From positions 1,275,524 through 1,339,523 of the forward strand of contig NZ_JBHUIB010000001.1 in assembly GCF_042682785.1 (NCBI RefSeq): a stretch of 64,000 bases of DNA, in the 5' to 3' direction. Positions 9,201 to 18,685 of this stretch are shown piece by piece. The notes below the pieces were generated by a model. That model searched no databases and was not told where the DNA came from. It saw nothing but the letters and a program-made list of their open reading frames with translations. The translations under genes and the position numbers were made by a program. This DNA is from Thalassotalea_F euphylliae. GTDB taxonomy: Bacteria > Pseudomonadota > Gammaproteobacteria > Enterobacterales > Alteromonadaceae. Each line of letters opens with the position of its first letter. Position 1 is the first letter of the stretch.

Positions 9201-9620
9201 TTATTTCTTTTCCGAAGCTTGGATAACGCGAAGTTTCGCGATAGCGCGTGCTAAATCAGCGGCAGCTTCTGCAAAGTTTACATCGTCGCTGTGCGCATTT
9301 AATTTTGCTTCAGCACGTTGTTTTGCATCTTCTGCTGCTTGAAGATCTAAGTCTCCAGCACGTGTCGCCACGTCGGCCAACACGGTAACGCTATTAGGTT
9401 GTACCTCTAACATACCGCCAGAAAGGTAAATCACTTCTTCTTCACCGTGTTGTTTCACGATGCGAGCCATGCCAGGTTTTAGTGAGGTCAGTAAAGGTGC
9501 GTGACCAGGCATAATACCTAATTCACCTTCACTACCAGTAATTTGCAATGATTCAACACGGCCAGAGAATAACTCTTCTTCCGCACTTACTACATTCAAA
9601 TGTACAGTCATTGCTGCCAT
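9201..9620 (-). CDS. atpC: F1Fo ATP synthase epsilon subunit
   Basis: Central-stalk subunit that couples rotation to catalysis and inhibits ATP hydrolysis. Residues ~4-85 form the beta-sandwich (VSAEEELFSGRVESLQITG, GELGIMPGHAPLLTSLKPG) and the rest is the C-terminal helical hairpin (AEDAKQRAEAKL, ARAIAKLRVIQASEKK). The 139-residue length is normal. The start MAAMTV is backed by an AGGAGG seven bases upstream. It is the last gene of the atp operon. Confidence 0.97.
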   Translation of the reverse strand: MAAMTVHLNVVSAEEELFSGRVESLQITGSEGELGIMPGHAPLLTSLKPGMARIVKQHGEEEVIYLSGGMLEVQPNSVTVLADVATRAGDLDLQAAEDAKQRAEAKLNAHSDDVNFAEAAADLARAIAKLRVIQASEKK

Positions 9621-9673
9621 TGTTTGACCTCCTAATATTAGCCGCTGATCAAATTAAGCAGCGGCTAAACACC

Positions 9674-11059
9674 TTACATTGATTTAGCTTTCTCTACAGC
9701 TTCTTCGATTGAGCCAACCATGTAGAACGCTTGCTCAGGCAAATCATCATACTCACGAGCAAGAATACCTTTAAAGCCAGCAATTGTGTCTTTAAGTGAT
9801 ACATACTTACCAGGAGAACCAGTGAATACCTCAGCAACGAAGAACGGTTGAGATAAGAAACGCTGGATCTTACGAGCACGGTCAACAGTTTGCTTATCTT
9901 CTTCAGAAAGCTCGTCCATACCTAAGATAGCGATGATATCTTTAAGTTCTTTGTAACGTTGTAATGTTGATTGAACGCCACGTGCTGTTTCATAGTGCTC
10001 GTTACCGATAACTAATGGATCAAGCTGACGTGATGTTGAATCAAGTGGATCGATAGCAGGGTAGATACCTTGTGCTGCGATGTCACGAGAAAGTACAACT
10101 GTTGCATCCAAGTGAGCGAAGGTTGTCGCAGGAGATGGGTCAGTTAAGTCATCCGCAGGTACGTATACCGCTTGGATTGACGTGATTGAACCCGTCTTAG
10201 TTGACGTAATACGCTCTTGAAGTACACCCATTTCTTCAGCAAGTGTTGGTTGGTAACCTACCGCTGAAGGCATACGACCTAGAAGTGCTGATACCTCAGT
10301 ACCTGCAAGTGTGTAACGGTAGATGTTATCTACGAAGAAAAGAACGTCACGACCTTCGTCACGGAACTTCTCAGCCATAGTAAGACCAGTCATCGCAACA
10401 CGAAGACGGTTACCCGGTGGCTCATTCATCTGACCGTATACAAGCGCTACTTTATCAAGTACGTTTGAATCGTTCATTTCATGGTAGAAATCGTTACCCT
10501 CACGCGTACGCTCACCAACACCAGCGAATACTGAGTAACCACTGTGCTCGATAGCGATGTTACGGATAAGTTCCATCATGTTTACGGTTTTACCAACACC
10601 AGCACCACCGAATAGACCTACTTTACCACCTTTAGCGAATGGACATACTAAGTCGATTACCTTGATACCCGTCTCTAACAATTCGTTAGCAGAAGCTTGC
10701 TCTTCATAAGAAGGCGCTTCACGGTGGATAGACCATTTTTCTTCTTCACCGATTGGGCCAGCTTCATCGATTGGCTCACCCAATACGTTCATAATACGAC
10801 CAAGTGTTGCAGTACCTACTGGCACTTGGATGTTATTACCTGTGTTTTCTACGTTCAGACCACGACGCAAACCGTCAGATGAACCCATAGCGATAGCACG
10901 AACTACACCACCACCTAATTGCTGTTGTACTTCTAGTACTAAGCCTGAAAGGTCACCTTCAGTTACTGTTAACGCGTCATATACCTGAGGTACAGCATCT
11001 TGTGGGAATTCTACATCCACAACTGCGCCAATGATTTGGACGACTTTACCTGTACTCAT
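9674..11059 (-). CDS. atpD: F1Fo ATP synthase beta subunit
   Basis: Catalytic F1 subunit. The N-terminal beta-barrel is followed by Walker A GGAGVGKT (about residue 150), the DELSEED-type lever sequence (MDELSEEDKQ), GERTREGNDFYHEM and the Walker B region DVLFFVDNIYRYT. The C-terminal segment VYTLPL-like ending EEAVEKAKSM is intact. At 461 residues it is full length. It lies between atpG and atpC. Confidence 0.99.
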   Translation of the reverse strand: MSTGKVVQIIGAVVDVEFPQDAVPQVYDALTVTEGDLSGLVLEVQQQLGGGVVRAIAMGSSDGLRRGLNVENTGNNIQVPVGTATLGRIMNVLGEPIDEAGPIGEEEKWSIHREAPSYEEQASANELLETGIKVIDLVCPFAKGGKVGLFGGAGVGKTVNMMELIRNIAIEHSGYSVFAGVGERTREGNDFYHEMNDSNVLDKVALVYGQMNEPPGNRLRVAMTGLTMAEKFRDEGRDVLFFVDNIYRYTLAGTEVSALLGRMPSAVGYQPTLAEEMGVLQERITSTKTGSITSIQAVYVPADDLTDPSPATTFAHLDATVVLSRDIAAQGIYPAIDPLDSTSRQLDPLVIGNEHYETARGVQSTLQRYKELKDIIAILGMDELSEEDKQTVDRARKIQRFLSQPFFVAEVFTGSPGKYVSLKDTIAGFKGILAREYDDLPEQAFYMVGSIEEAVEKAKSM

Positions 11060-11099
11060 GTTTAATCCTCTAATCTTTGCTCTTAATTAAGACCTTTGC

Positions 11100-11960
11100 T
11101 TATACCGCTGCAGCACCGGCACAAATCTCACTCAATTCTTGTGTGATACTTGCTTGACGTGCTTTGTTGTATACCAGTTGTAGCTCTTTGATTAAATCAC
11201 CAGCATTATCAGTTGCAGCTTTCATTGCAACCATACGAGCAGCTTGCTCACATGCTAAGTTTTCAACCACGCCTTGGTATACTTGCGACTCTGTGTAACG
11301 AACTAACAATTGCTCTAAAAGAGCTTTTGCATCAGGCTCGTACAAGTAATCCCAGCGATGTTTAATTTCGTCATCGTCTGACTTAGGCAAAGGTAAAAGT
11401 TGATCGATTGTCGGCTGCTGCGTCATGGTGTTTACAAACTTGTTGTAAACCACGTACAGCTTGTCTAATTCACCCTTATCGTATGCATCTAGCATAACGC
11501 GCACTGAACCAATTAAGTCAGTTACTGAAGGGTGGTCACCTAGACCTGAAATTTGTGCCGATACCTTAACACCCATATTGTTGAAAAATGCTGTGGCTTT
11601 AGAGCCAACAACTGCAAATTCAACTTCGGCGCCATTCGCTTGGTATTCACCAGCGCTAGCAAGTACCTGCTTGAACAAGTTAATGTTCAAGCCACCACAA
11701 AGTCCACGGTCTGTAGAGACAACAATATAGCCTACGCGCTTAACTTCACGCTCTTCCATGTAAGGATGGCGATATTCTAAGTTACCTCGCGCGATGTGAC
11801 CGATCACATTTCGCATATTTTCAGCGTATGGACGAGAGGCAGCCATTGCATCTTGCGCTCTGCGCATTTTACTGGCTGCAACCATTTCCATCGCGCTGGT
11901 GATCTTCTGCGTATTTTTTACGCTTCCAATCTTCGATTTTATCTCTTTAGCGCCGGACAT
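11100..11960 (-). CDS. atpG: F1Fo ATP synthase gamma subunit
   Basis: Rotor shaft that turns inside the alpha3beta3 hexamer. Both helices of the antiparallel coiled coil are visible: N-terminal KEIKSKIGSVKNTQKITSAM with MVAASKMRRAQ, and C-terminal ARMVAMKAATDNAGDLI with YNKARQASITQELSEI. The Rossmann-like middle contains TDRGLCGGLN. At 286 residues the length is normal. Position in the operon is canonical, between atpA and atpD. Confidence 0.98.
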   Translation of the reverse strand: MSGAKEIKSKIGSVKNTQKITSAMEMVAASKMRRAQDAMAASRPYAENMRNVIGHIARGNLEYRHPYMEEREVKRVGYIVVSTDRGLCGGLNINLFKQVLASAGEYQANGAEVEFAVVGSKATAFFNNMGVKVSAQISGLGDHPSVTDLIGSVRVMLDAYDKGELDKLYVVYNKFVNTMTQQPTIDQLLPLPKSDDDEIKHRWDYLYEPDAKALLEQLLVRYTESQVYQGVVENLACEQAARMVAMKAATDNAGDLIKELQLVYNKARQASITQELSEICAGAAAV

Positions 11961-11987
11961 GACTATTTCTCTCCGAAAAAGTTACTA

Positions 11988-13529
11988 TTACCAAGTTTGA
12001 GTTGACTTGAACGTATCAAGTAACTTAACCAAACTTGCTTCAATATCTGAGTTGTAATCGCCTTTTTCGTTGATAGTAGCCATAAGCTCAGCATTATCAT
12101 TGTTTGCGTAAGACAATAATGCAGCTTCAAAATCTACTACTTTTTCAATAGCTACATCATTTAGGTAGCCTTTTTCAGCAGCAAATAGAGAAACAGCTGT
12201 TTCCGCAATTGATAATGGGCTGTATTGCTTCTGCTTCATCAACTCTGTTACGCGTTGACCGTGCTCTAATTGTGCACGAGTAGCGTCATCAAGGTCTGAA
12301 GCGAATTGAGCAAAGGCCGCTAATTCAGCATATTGTGCTAATGCTAAACGGATACCACCACCAAGTTTCTTGATAATTTTCGTTTGTGCAGCACCACCAA
12401 CACGAGATACCGAGATACCTGCGTTAACAGCAGGACGGATACCAGCGTTGAATAAGTTCGACTCTAGGAAAATCTGGCCATCGGTAATTGAAATTACGTT
12501 GGTTGGTACGAATGCAGATACGTCACCCGCTTGTGTTTCAATAATTGGTAAAGCTGTTAATGAACCAGTTTGGCCTTTAACTTCACCATTTGTGAAACGC
12601 TCTACGTATTCTTCATTAACACGTGCAGCACGCTCTAGTAGACGTGAGTGCAAGTAGAATACGTCACCTGGGTAAGCTTCACGACCTGGTGGACGACGAA
12701 GTAGCAACGAGATTTGACGGTAAGCAACAGCTTGCTTAGATAAATCATCGTATACGATTAACGCATCTTCACCGCGGTCACGGAAGTATTCACCCATTGT
12801 ACAACCAGAGTATGGTGCTAAGTACTGAAGTGCAGCAGCTTCAGATGCAGACGCTACAACAACGATAGTGTTTTCTAGTGCGCCGTGCTCTTCTAAGCTA
12901 CGTACTACGTTAGCAACAGTTGATGCTTTTTGACCAACAGCTACGTAGATTGACTTAATACCCGTGTTTTTCTGGTTAATGATTGCATCTAATGCGATCG
13001 CTGATTTACCAACCTGACGGTCACCGATGATAAGCTCACGCTGACCACGACCAATTGGAATCATTGAGTCAATTGACTTAATACCAGTTTGTACTGGCTC
13101 GTCAACTGATTTACGGTCGATAACACCTGGAGCAACGACTTCAATTGGCGAGAAGCCATCGTTGTCGATTGGACCTTTACCGTCAATCGGCTCACCTAGA
13201 GTGTTAACAACACGGCCTAAAAGGCCACGACCTACTGGTACTTCAAGAATACGACCAGTACCTTTAACTTTTACGCCTTCTGCTAGGTCCGCGTATGGAC
13301 CCATAACAACCGCACCTACTGAATCACGCTCTAAGTTAAGCGCGATTGCGTAGCGGTTGCCAGGAAGTTCGATCATCTCACCTTGCATTACATCAGCAAG
13401 ACCGTGGATGCGAATGATACCGTCAGTTACAGAAACGATAGTACCTTCGTTACGAGCTTCACTAACTACGTCGAACTGTTCAATACGTTTTTTGATCAGT
13501 TCGGCGATTTCAGTGGAATTCAGTTGCAT
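11988..13529 (-). CDS. atpA: F1Fo ATP synthase alpha subunit
   Basis: Non-catalytic nucleotide-binding F1 subunit that alternates with beta. At 513 residues it is the usual length. It begins MQLNSTEIAELIKKRIEQF and has Walker A GDRQVGKSAIALD (about 169-181), ALIVYDDLSKQAVAYRQ, the arginine-finger region FNAGIRPAVNAGISVSRVGG (about 357-376) and the C-terminal helical domain. It is in canonical order, 13 bp behind atpH. Confidence 0.99.
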   Translation of the reverse strand: MQLNSTEIAELIKKRIEQFDVVSEARNEGTIVSVTDGIIRIHGLADVMQGEMIELPGNRYAIALNLERDSVGAVVMGPYADLAEGVKVKGTGRILEVPVGRGLLGRVVNTLGEPIDGKGPIDNDGFSPIEVVAPGVIDRKSVDEPVQTGIKSIDSMIPIGRGQRELIIGDRQVGKSAIALDAIINQKNTGIKSIYVAVGQKASTVANVVRSLEEHGALENTIVVVASASEAAALQYLAPYSGCTMGEYFRDRGEDALIVYDDLSKQAVAYRQISLLLRRPPGREAYPGDVFYLHSRLLERAARVNEEYVERFTNGEVKGQTGSLTALPIIETQAGDVSAFVPTNVISITDGQIFLESNLFNAGIRPAVNAGISVSRVGGAAQTKIIKKLGGGIRLALAQYAELAAFAQFASDLDDATRAQLEHGQRVTELMKQKQYSPLSIAETAVSLFAAEKGYLNDVAIEKVVDFEAALLSYANNDNAELMATINEKGDYNSDIEASLVKLLDTFKSTQTW

Positions 13530-13542
13530 GCTCTGTTCCCCG

Positions 13543-14076
13543 TTAAGATTGCATTGTTGTTGCTAAACGGTCTAATTTACCTCGAATAGAACCGTCAATT
13601 ACCATGTCACCAGCTTTGATAATCAAGCCAGACACAACGTCAGCACTTACAACACAATTAAGCTTCACTTTACGAGCCAAACGCTTTTCAAGCGCGGCGC
13701 TAATATTTGATTGTTGGTCAGCTGTTAATTCAACAGCAGACGTGACATCCACAGTTACTTCTTTGTCGTAATCCGCTTTCATTGAAGCGAATTGCTCAGC
13801 AACCTGTGGTAGCACCAACAGACGTTCGTTCTCAGCCATCACTTTTAATAAGTTTTGGCCTTGTTCATTTAGCTGTTCACCACAAACATTCAAGAATAAT
13901 TCTTGCGCTTGTTCGGTAGACGCACCACCTGAAAGGTAGGTAGTAATCGTCTCGTTTTTAGAAACTTCAGCCGCAAACACTAGCATTTCTAACCAGTTGT
14001 CTACGCCATTTGCTTCTACAGCAAAATCGAACGCTGCTTTAGCGTAGGGGCGAGCGATAGTTGTCAATTCAGACAT
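13543..14076 (-). CDS. atpH: F1Fo ATP synthase delta subunit
   Basis: Links the top of F1 to the peripheral b stalk (OSCP homologue). At 177 residues it has the typical N-terminal six-helix bundle (TTIARPYAKAAFDFAVE) and the C-terminal signature ending LIIKAGDMVIDGSIRGKLD. It sits 12 bp after atpF and 13 bp before atpA, suggesting tight translational coupling within the operon. Confidence 0.97.
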   Translation of the reverse strand: MSELTTIARPYAKAAFDFAVEANGVDNWLEMLVFAAEVSKNETITTYLSGGASTEQAQELFLNVCGEQLNEQGQNLLKVMAENERLLVLPQVAEQFASMKADYDKEVTVDVTSAVELTADQQSNISAALEKRLARKVKLNCVVSADVVSGLIIKAGDMVIDGSIRGKLDRLATTMQS

Positions 14077-14088
14077 GCTCTATACCCC

Positions 14089-14559
14089 TTAAAGTTCAGC
14101 GACTAATTTATCTAAGATGTCGCTGTGTGCAGCGGCATCAATTGAACGCTCAAGAATTTTCTCGGCACCAGCAACAGCTAACGTAGACACTTGCTGACGT
14201 AGCTCTTCTTTTGCTCGGTTGCGTTCAGACTCAATTTCTGCATGACCAGAAGCGATGATTTTCTCACGCTCTGCTTGTGCTTTTTCAGACGCTTCATCAA
14301 TCATTTGTGCTTCGCGTTTCTTCGCAGCTTCAATGATTTCAGCAGCCTGTGCTTTAGCTTCTTTAAGTTGCGCAGCAGCTTTTTCTTGAGCTAACTCAAG
14401 ATCTTTTGCAGCGCGGTCAGAAGCAGCAAGACCATCAGCAATTTTCTTCTGACGTTCTTCGATAGCTGCCATAAGTGGCGGCCACACAAACTTCATGCAG
14501 AACCACACAAATACGATAAATGCTATAGATTCACCGATTAGGGTAGCATTAATGTTCAT
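14089..14559 (-). CDS. atpF: F1Fo ATP synthase b subunit
   Basis: Peripheral stalk. One N-terminal membrane helix (about 5-25, IGESIAFIVFVWFCMKFVWPP) is followed by a long Ala/Glu/Lys-rich helix (about 30-150) that dimerises as a coiled coil. The 156-residue length is standard. Confidence 0.97.
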   Translation of the reverse strand: MNINATLIGESIAFIVFVWFCMKFVWPPLMAAIEERQKKIADGLAASDRAAKDLELAQEKAAAQLKEAKAQAAEIIEAAKKREAQMIDEASEKAQAEREKIIASGHAEIESERNRAKEELRQQVSTLAVAGAEKILERSIDAAAHSDILDKLVAEL

Positions 14560-14610
14560 ATTCGTAGCTCCTATTTACAGTTATTCGCGATGATTTAATG
14601 ACTCTATCGA

Positions 14611-14844
14611 TTAAGAAAGCGCGAATAACATGTAAAGGCCGATACCAACACCGATCATAGCGATCGCATCGATAAGACCAGCAACGATGAACATTTTAAC
14701 TTGTAGTTGAGGAGCAAGCTCTGGTTGACGAGCAGCTGACTCTAGGAATTTACCACCTAAAAGACCAAAACCAATCGCGGTACCTAATGCACCTAAACCG
14801 ATAATGATAGCCACTGCAACATATAGTAAACCTAAGTGTTCCAT
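14611..14844 (-). CDS. atpE: F1Fo ATP synthase c subunit
   Basis: Proton-carrying ring subunit: a 77-residue hairpin of two membrane helices. The polar loop is ESAARQPELAPQLQ. The ion-binding acid is Asp in VAGLIDAIAMIGVG (near residue 60). Helix 1 (LGALGTAIGFGLLGGKF) lacks the Gln, and helix 2 the Glu-Ser/Thr, that mark sodium-type rings, so proton use is expected. It is the shortest gene of the operon, with about 50 bp on each side for a strong ribosome-binding region, as is normal for the highly translated c subunit. Confidence 0.97.
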   Translation of the reverse strand: MEHLGLLYVAVAIIIGLGALGTAIGFGLLGGKFLESAARQPELAPQLQVKMFIVAGLIDAIAMIGVGIGLYMLFALS

Positions 14845-14894
14845 ATTTTTCTCCGATTATTTAAAAGTAAATTTAAAGTTTAAAAATTAATAAA

Positions 14895-15722
14895 TTAATG
14901 ATCTTCGTGCGCCAAGCTTAAATACACGATGGTTAACATCATGAAAATGAAAGCTTGAAGCGGAATAACTAACAAGTGGAACGCTGCCCACAAGAAGTGA
15001 ACTGGTAATTGGAATAAACCAATTGTCGCGATCAAAATAAAGATCAATTCACCTGCGTATAAGTTACCGAACAAACGTAAGGCAAGTGATACAGGGCGAG
15101 CGATTAGCGTTACAGATTCCAAAATGAAGTTCACAGGAATAAACGCTGGGTGGTTAAACGGCTGTAGTGTTAGTTCTTTCGCAAAACCACCGAAGCCCTT
15201 TATTTTGATAGAGTAGAAAATGATAAGAACAAATACACCGATACTTAGGGCAAATGTCATGTTCATATCTGTTGTTGGTACCGACTTGATGTACACATCG
15301 TGCGGGTCCATACCAAACGCGTGTTGACCGATTAAACCAGCAATTGTAGGGATCCAGTCAACGGGTACCCAGTCCATCGCGTTCATCAGTAACACCCACA
15401 TAAAAATGGTTAATGAAAGCGGTGCAATTAATGCGTTTTTACCGTGGAAAGTCTCTTTCACACTCTGGTCGACAAACTCTACAATCATTTCCACTGCACA
15501 CTGAAGTTTGCCTGGAACGCCTGTAGTTGCTTTTTTAGCGACTGAGCGGAAGGTCATAAGAAAAATCAAACCGAGCACGATAGACCATAATAATGTGTCA
15601 ATGTGAACAGCCCAGAAGCCGGCATCAGCACATGCTTTGTTAAAAGCAATGCCACCGTCAACGGAACACATCTTCGCATTGGTCAAGTGATGTTTGATAT
15701 AAGAGCCAGTATCTGCTGCCAT
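14895..15722 (-). CDS. atpB: F1Fo ATP synthase a subunit
   Basis: Membrane stator with the proton half-channels. About five or six hydrophobic helices are visible. The essential Arg is in helix 5 (ARPVSLALRLFGNLYAGELI), and the C-terminus is MMLTIVYLSLAHEDH. I start it at the ATG 15720-15722, giving 275 residues beginning MAADTGSYIKHHLTN, as in relatives and with GGGA upstream. A TTG at 15734 would add only four residues directly against atpI. Confidence 0.97.
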   Translation of the reverse strand: MAADTGSYIKHHLTNAKMCSVDGGIAFNKACADAGFWAVHIDTLLWSIVLGLIFLMTFRSVAKKATTGVPGKLQCAVEMIVEFVDQSVKETFHGKNALIAPLSLTIFMWVLLMNAMDWVPVDWIPTIAGLIGQHAFGMDPHDVYIKSVPTTDMNMTFALSIGVFVLIIFYSIKIKGFGGFAKELTLQPFNHPAFIPVNFILESVTLIARPVSLALRLFGNLYAGELIFILIATIGLFQLPVHFLWAAFHLLVIPLQAFIFMMLTIVYLSLAHEDH

Positions 15723-15734
15723 CTTGTATCCCAA

Positions 15735-16127
15735 TTATTGTTGATTAAAAGTAAACCGGTATATGGCGCTGTAAATTATGGGAGAAATCACCGCCAATAT
15801 GTATGTGCCGAAAAATGCGACTAAGGACAGAGACAAAAACTTGAAACTCAACCCAAATAAAATAGCCGTTAGTAGCATTTTAATTCGCGCGCCTTTCATA
15901 AAGGATTCCCTTACCTGCCTAGCGGCGCGTGCTCCTGCATATCGAAATGCGTAAAGAGCAAACACAAAATTAGGGATTATGCCGATACAACCACCAGCTA
16001 ATGCTGACTGGGCATGGCCTAACCCCCAATAAAAATATGTTATTACCGCAGAAACTAAGGTTAGGGTAGAAGCGATTATCAACTGCTGCCGAGTTAAATT
16101 GCGACCTGGCTTTACCAGCTGATTCAA
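15735..16127 (-). CDS. atpI: ATP synthase protein I
   Basis: First gene of the atp operon, 130 residues with about four membrane helices (LIIASTLTLVSAVITYFYWG; AGGCIGIIPNFVFALYAF; then two near the C-terminus). The family is a non-essential assembly or stability factor for the c ring, with suggested Mg2+/Ca2+ transport roles. The conserved G-x-x-x-PN motif of the second helix is present. The only plausible start is TTG (16125-16127) with GAGG upstream; no ATG occurs early in the frame. Confidence 0.9.
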   Translation of the reverse strand: MNQLVKPGRNLTRQQLIIASTLTLVSAVITYFYWGLGHAQSALAGGCIGIIPNFVFALYAFRYAGARAARQVRESFMKGARIKMLLTAILFGLSFKFLSLSLVAFFGTYILAVISPIIYSAIYRFTFNQQ

Positions 16128-16234
16128 TTGTCTAAACCTCTAACGAAAACCTTCGTAAACCCTGCGTTTTTTGTAAGATAAAATTACATCTTAAAAAATC
16201 CCCGCAAGTATACTCAATTACGGTTTTATTGCAA

Positions 16235-16264
16235 CAATATAGGGCATCCTTAGCCCCTATATTG
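16235..16264 (-). terminator. Stem-loop downstream of parB
   Basis: CAATATAGGGC / GCCCCTATATTG form a stem of about 11 bp with one bulged base and a 7-base loop, 58 bases past the parB stop and upstream of atpI. It lacks a clean T run. It probably ends or attenuates parAB transcription before the atp promoter region (16128-16234). Confidence 0.45.
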
Positions 16265-16321
16265 TGCGAAAAAGTTTAATATTTTGTGAAAAGTTTTATT
16301 TGGCGAGTCAAATGCTAAAAA

Positions 16322-17212
16322 TTAATGGATTTTAGCAAGAATTCCATCGAGTTCGTCGAGGCTAGTATATGAAATTGTAAGTTTACCTTTACCCTTTTTA
16401 TTGTGGCTGATTGCCACAGGTGAACCGATACGTTCAGCAAGGGTTTGTTCAAGAGAAACGGTATTAGCATCTTTCTCTTTTACAGGCTTTTCTGGCGTCG
16501 GATATTGCACTTTTTTGACAAGAGCCTCCGTTTCACGCACGGTTAACTCTTTGGCAACAACAGTACGTGCTGTCGTGGTTTGTTCATCGTTTTCAAGCGC
16601 AAGCAATGCTCTTGCGTGGCCCATTTCAATGTCGCCATGCTCAAGCAATGTTTTTACTTCATCATTAAGGTTATTTAAACGTAATAAATTAGTGACTGTA
16701 GTACGTGATTTACCAACGGCTTCAGCAACTTCTTGATGAGTTAATTCAAACTCAGTAAGTAAACGTTCCAATGCAATAGCTTCTTCCATCGCATTAAGAT
16801 CTTCACGCTGAATGTTTTCAATTAAAGCGATCGCAACAGCTGCTTCATCAGGCACATCTTTAACAAGACAAGGTACAAGCTCAATCTCAGCTAACTGTGC
16901 AGCGCGCCAGCGACGCTCACCAGCAATGATTTCATACTGATTTTCAGCAATAGTACGAACCACAATTGGCTGAATGATACCTTGCGCTTTAATAGAGTTT
17001 GAGAGCTCTTCTAACGCATCAGCAGACATGTCTTTACGTGGTTGGTACTTACCCGGTTGTAACTGTTCAATAGGTAACTTGCGAAGTTCACCTTTTTCTG
17101 GGGAATCCGCTATATCACTTGCTGCTTGTTCATTACCCACTTCTGATTTCGGTGAAGGTGTTAATAAAGCATCTAATCCGCGACCTAATCCGCGACGTTT
17201 AGCAGGGCTCAT
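16322..17212 (-). CDS. parB: Chromosome partitioning protein ParB
   Basis: CTP-dependent clamp that loads at parS and spreads to build the origin segregation complex. It starts with the ParB signature MSPAKRRGLGRGLDALL. The N-terminal ParB/Srx CTPase domain (about 45-135) has GKYQPRKDM, QGIIQPIVVR and the Arg-rich GERRWRAAQLA. Next are the helix-turn-helix (TEFELTHQEVAEAVGKSRTT) and a C-terminal dimerisation domain. At 296 residues the length is typical. It is 12 bp behind parA. Its likely targets, two parS sites, lie inside recF about 13.5 kb away. Confidence 0.97.
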   Translation of the reverse strand: MSPAKRRGLGRGLDALLTPSPKSEVGNEQAASDIADSPEKGELRKLPIEQLQPGKYQPRKDMSADALEELSNSIKAQGIIQPIVVRTIAENQYEIIAGERRWRAAQLAEIELVPCLVKDVPDEAAVAIALIENIQREDLNAMEEAIALERLLTEFELTHQEVAEAVGKSRTTVTNLLRLNNLNDEVKTLLEHGDIEMGHARALLALENDEQTTTARTVVAKELTVRETEALVKKVQYPTPEKPVKEKDANTVSLEQTLAERIGSPVAISHNKKGKGKLTISYTSLDELDGILAKIH

Positions 17213-17224
17213 AGCAATCCTTAA

Positions 17225-18028
17225 TTACTCAGTTACCGGTTCTTTGTTATTGGTTTTCTTCGCAACTTCGTCACGACGTAAAATTTCACCAGCCAGTGCC
17301 AAATAGGCTTTGGCTCCAGTGGAGGACTTGTCATAGTACATTGCAGGAGCACCAAAACTAGGCGCTTCTGCTAAGCGAACATTACGTGGGATAACAGTGC
17401 GATATACCTTGTCGCCGAAATGACGCTTGAGTTGTTCAGACACGTCATTGGCTAGTCGATTACGCGGATCGTACATGGTTCGCAGGATACCCTCAATCTT
17501 TAAATCCGCATTAACAACAGAAGTGAGTTGCGAAATGGTTTCCATTAGTGCGGTAAGGCCTTCTAAGGCATAGTACTCACACTGCATTGGTACCAAGACC
17601 GAGTCAGCGGCAGCCATAGCATTTACAGTGAGCATATTCAGTGATGGTGGGCAATCTACAATAATAAAATCATAGTCATCTTTAACTGGGGCTAACGCAT
17701 TACGTAAACGCAGTTCACGCGCATATACTTCCATCAATTTAATTTCAGCGGCAGTAACATCTGCATTAGCGGCGATTAGATCATATACGCCAGATGTATC
17801 TTTACATACCACTTGATCGAAGGGTTGTTGCTCAATCAGTAATTCATAACTGGTTTTTAGTGAGTCGTATTTATCAACGCCACTCCCCATGGTCGCATTA
17901 CCTTGAGGATCTAAGTCAATGAGCAAGACTTTACGTTTTGTTGCTGCTAATGAAGCAGCAAGATTCACCGAAGTTGTGGTTTTTCCTACACCACCTTTTT
18001 GGTTTGCAACTGCAATGATTCTGCCCAC
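17225..18028 (-). CDS. parA: Chromosome partitioning ATPase ParA/Soj
   Basis: Deviant-Walker ATPase that drives origin segregation with ParB. MGRIIAVANQKGGVGKTTTSVNLA gives the Walker A box (KGGVGKTT with the signature Lys near residue 11); DFIIVDCPPSLNMLT is Walker B and VLVPMQCEYYALEG follows. At 267 residues it is the short chromosomal type without an N-terminal HTH. The start is GTG (18026-18028). It lies in the rsmG-parA-parB order common around gammaproteobacterial origins. Confidence 0.97.
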   Translation of the reverse strand: MGRIIAVANQKGGVGKTTTSVNLAASLAATKRKVLLIDLDPQGNATMGSGVDKYDSLKTSYELLIEQQPFDQVVCKDTSGVYDLIAANADVTAAEIKLMEVYARELRLRNALAPVKDDYDFIIVDCPPSLNMLTVNAMAAADSVLVPMQCEYYALEGLTALMETISQLTSVVNADLKIEGILRTMYDPRNRLANDVSEQLKRHFGDKVYRTVIPRNVRLAEAPSFGAPAMYYDKSSTGAKAYLALAGEILRRDEVAKKTNNKEPVTE

Positions 18029-18044
18029 GGCTCCCTCGAATTTT

Positions 18045-18671
18045 TTACTGTGTTTTTTTTAATTCTATTAAGTGTCGCTCACCTTCCAGTGAAGGAACGA
18101 CTAATGGGAAACTTTCCACCAGTTCAATGTGCTCAGGCAATTGAGCAAGTTCATCCGTCGGGTATATGCCTTTTAACGCAAAAAATCGGCCTGACTCGCT
18201 GTCAATCAAGTGATGACACCAAGAAACCATGTCCTGCAATGATGAAAATGCACGGCTTAGTACGCCATCAAATGGAACATCTGGTTGGTACGCTTCAACG
18301 CGAGACTGAACCGGAGTTACGTTAGTCAACTTCAACTGCAAAATAACTTGGCGCAAAAAAGTAATACGCTTACCTAAGCTGTCTAATAATACAAAATTTC
18401 GCTCAGGATACAATATTGATAATGGAATTCCTGGTAAGCCAGGGCCAGTACCAACATCAATAAAATGATTGCCTTTCAGATGTTTACCTACAGATAAGCT
18501 GTCCATGATGTGTTTTACCAACATTTCGTTAGGATCACGAACAGACGTCAGGTTGTACGTTTTGTTCCACTTGTCCAGTAGCTGGACATAATCGATAAGC
18601 TGGACGATCTGCAAATCGCTGACAGTAATATCCGTTTGCGATAATAACGCACGTAAATTTTGTTCAAGCAT
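18045..18671 (-). CDS. rsmG: 16S rRNA (guanine-527-N7)-methyltransferase
   Basis: SAM-dependent enzyme (formerly GidB) methylating G527 of 16S rRNA. At 208 residues it has the SAM motif FIDVGTGPGLPGIPLSI (about 70-86), FVLLDSLGKRITFLRQ and RAFSSLQDM. It follows mnmG by 14 bp and precedes parA by 16 bp, the classic gidA-gidB-parAB run. Loss of this enzyme gives low-level streptomycin resistance in known bacteria. Confidence 0.97.
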   Translation of the reverse strand: MLEQNLRALLSQTDITVSDLQIVQLIDYVQLLDKWNKTYNLTSVRDPNEMLVKHIMDSLSVGKHLKGNHFIDVGTGPGLPGIPLSILYPERNFVLLDSLGKRITFLRQVILQLKLTNVTPVQSRVEAYQPDVPFDGVLSRAFSSLQDMVSWCHHLIDSESGRFFALKGIYPTDELAQLPEHIELVESFPLVVPSLEGERHLIELKKTQ

Positions 18672-18685
18672 AGAGGTTACCGAGA

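Noticed and set aside
14611..14844. Sodium-driven ATP synthase c ring
   Set aside because: The binding site has Asp without the Gln and Glu-Ser/Thr ligands of sodium-type rings.
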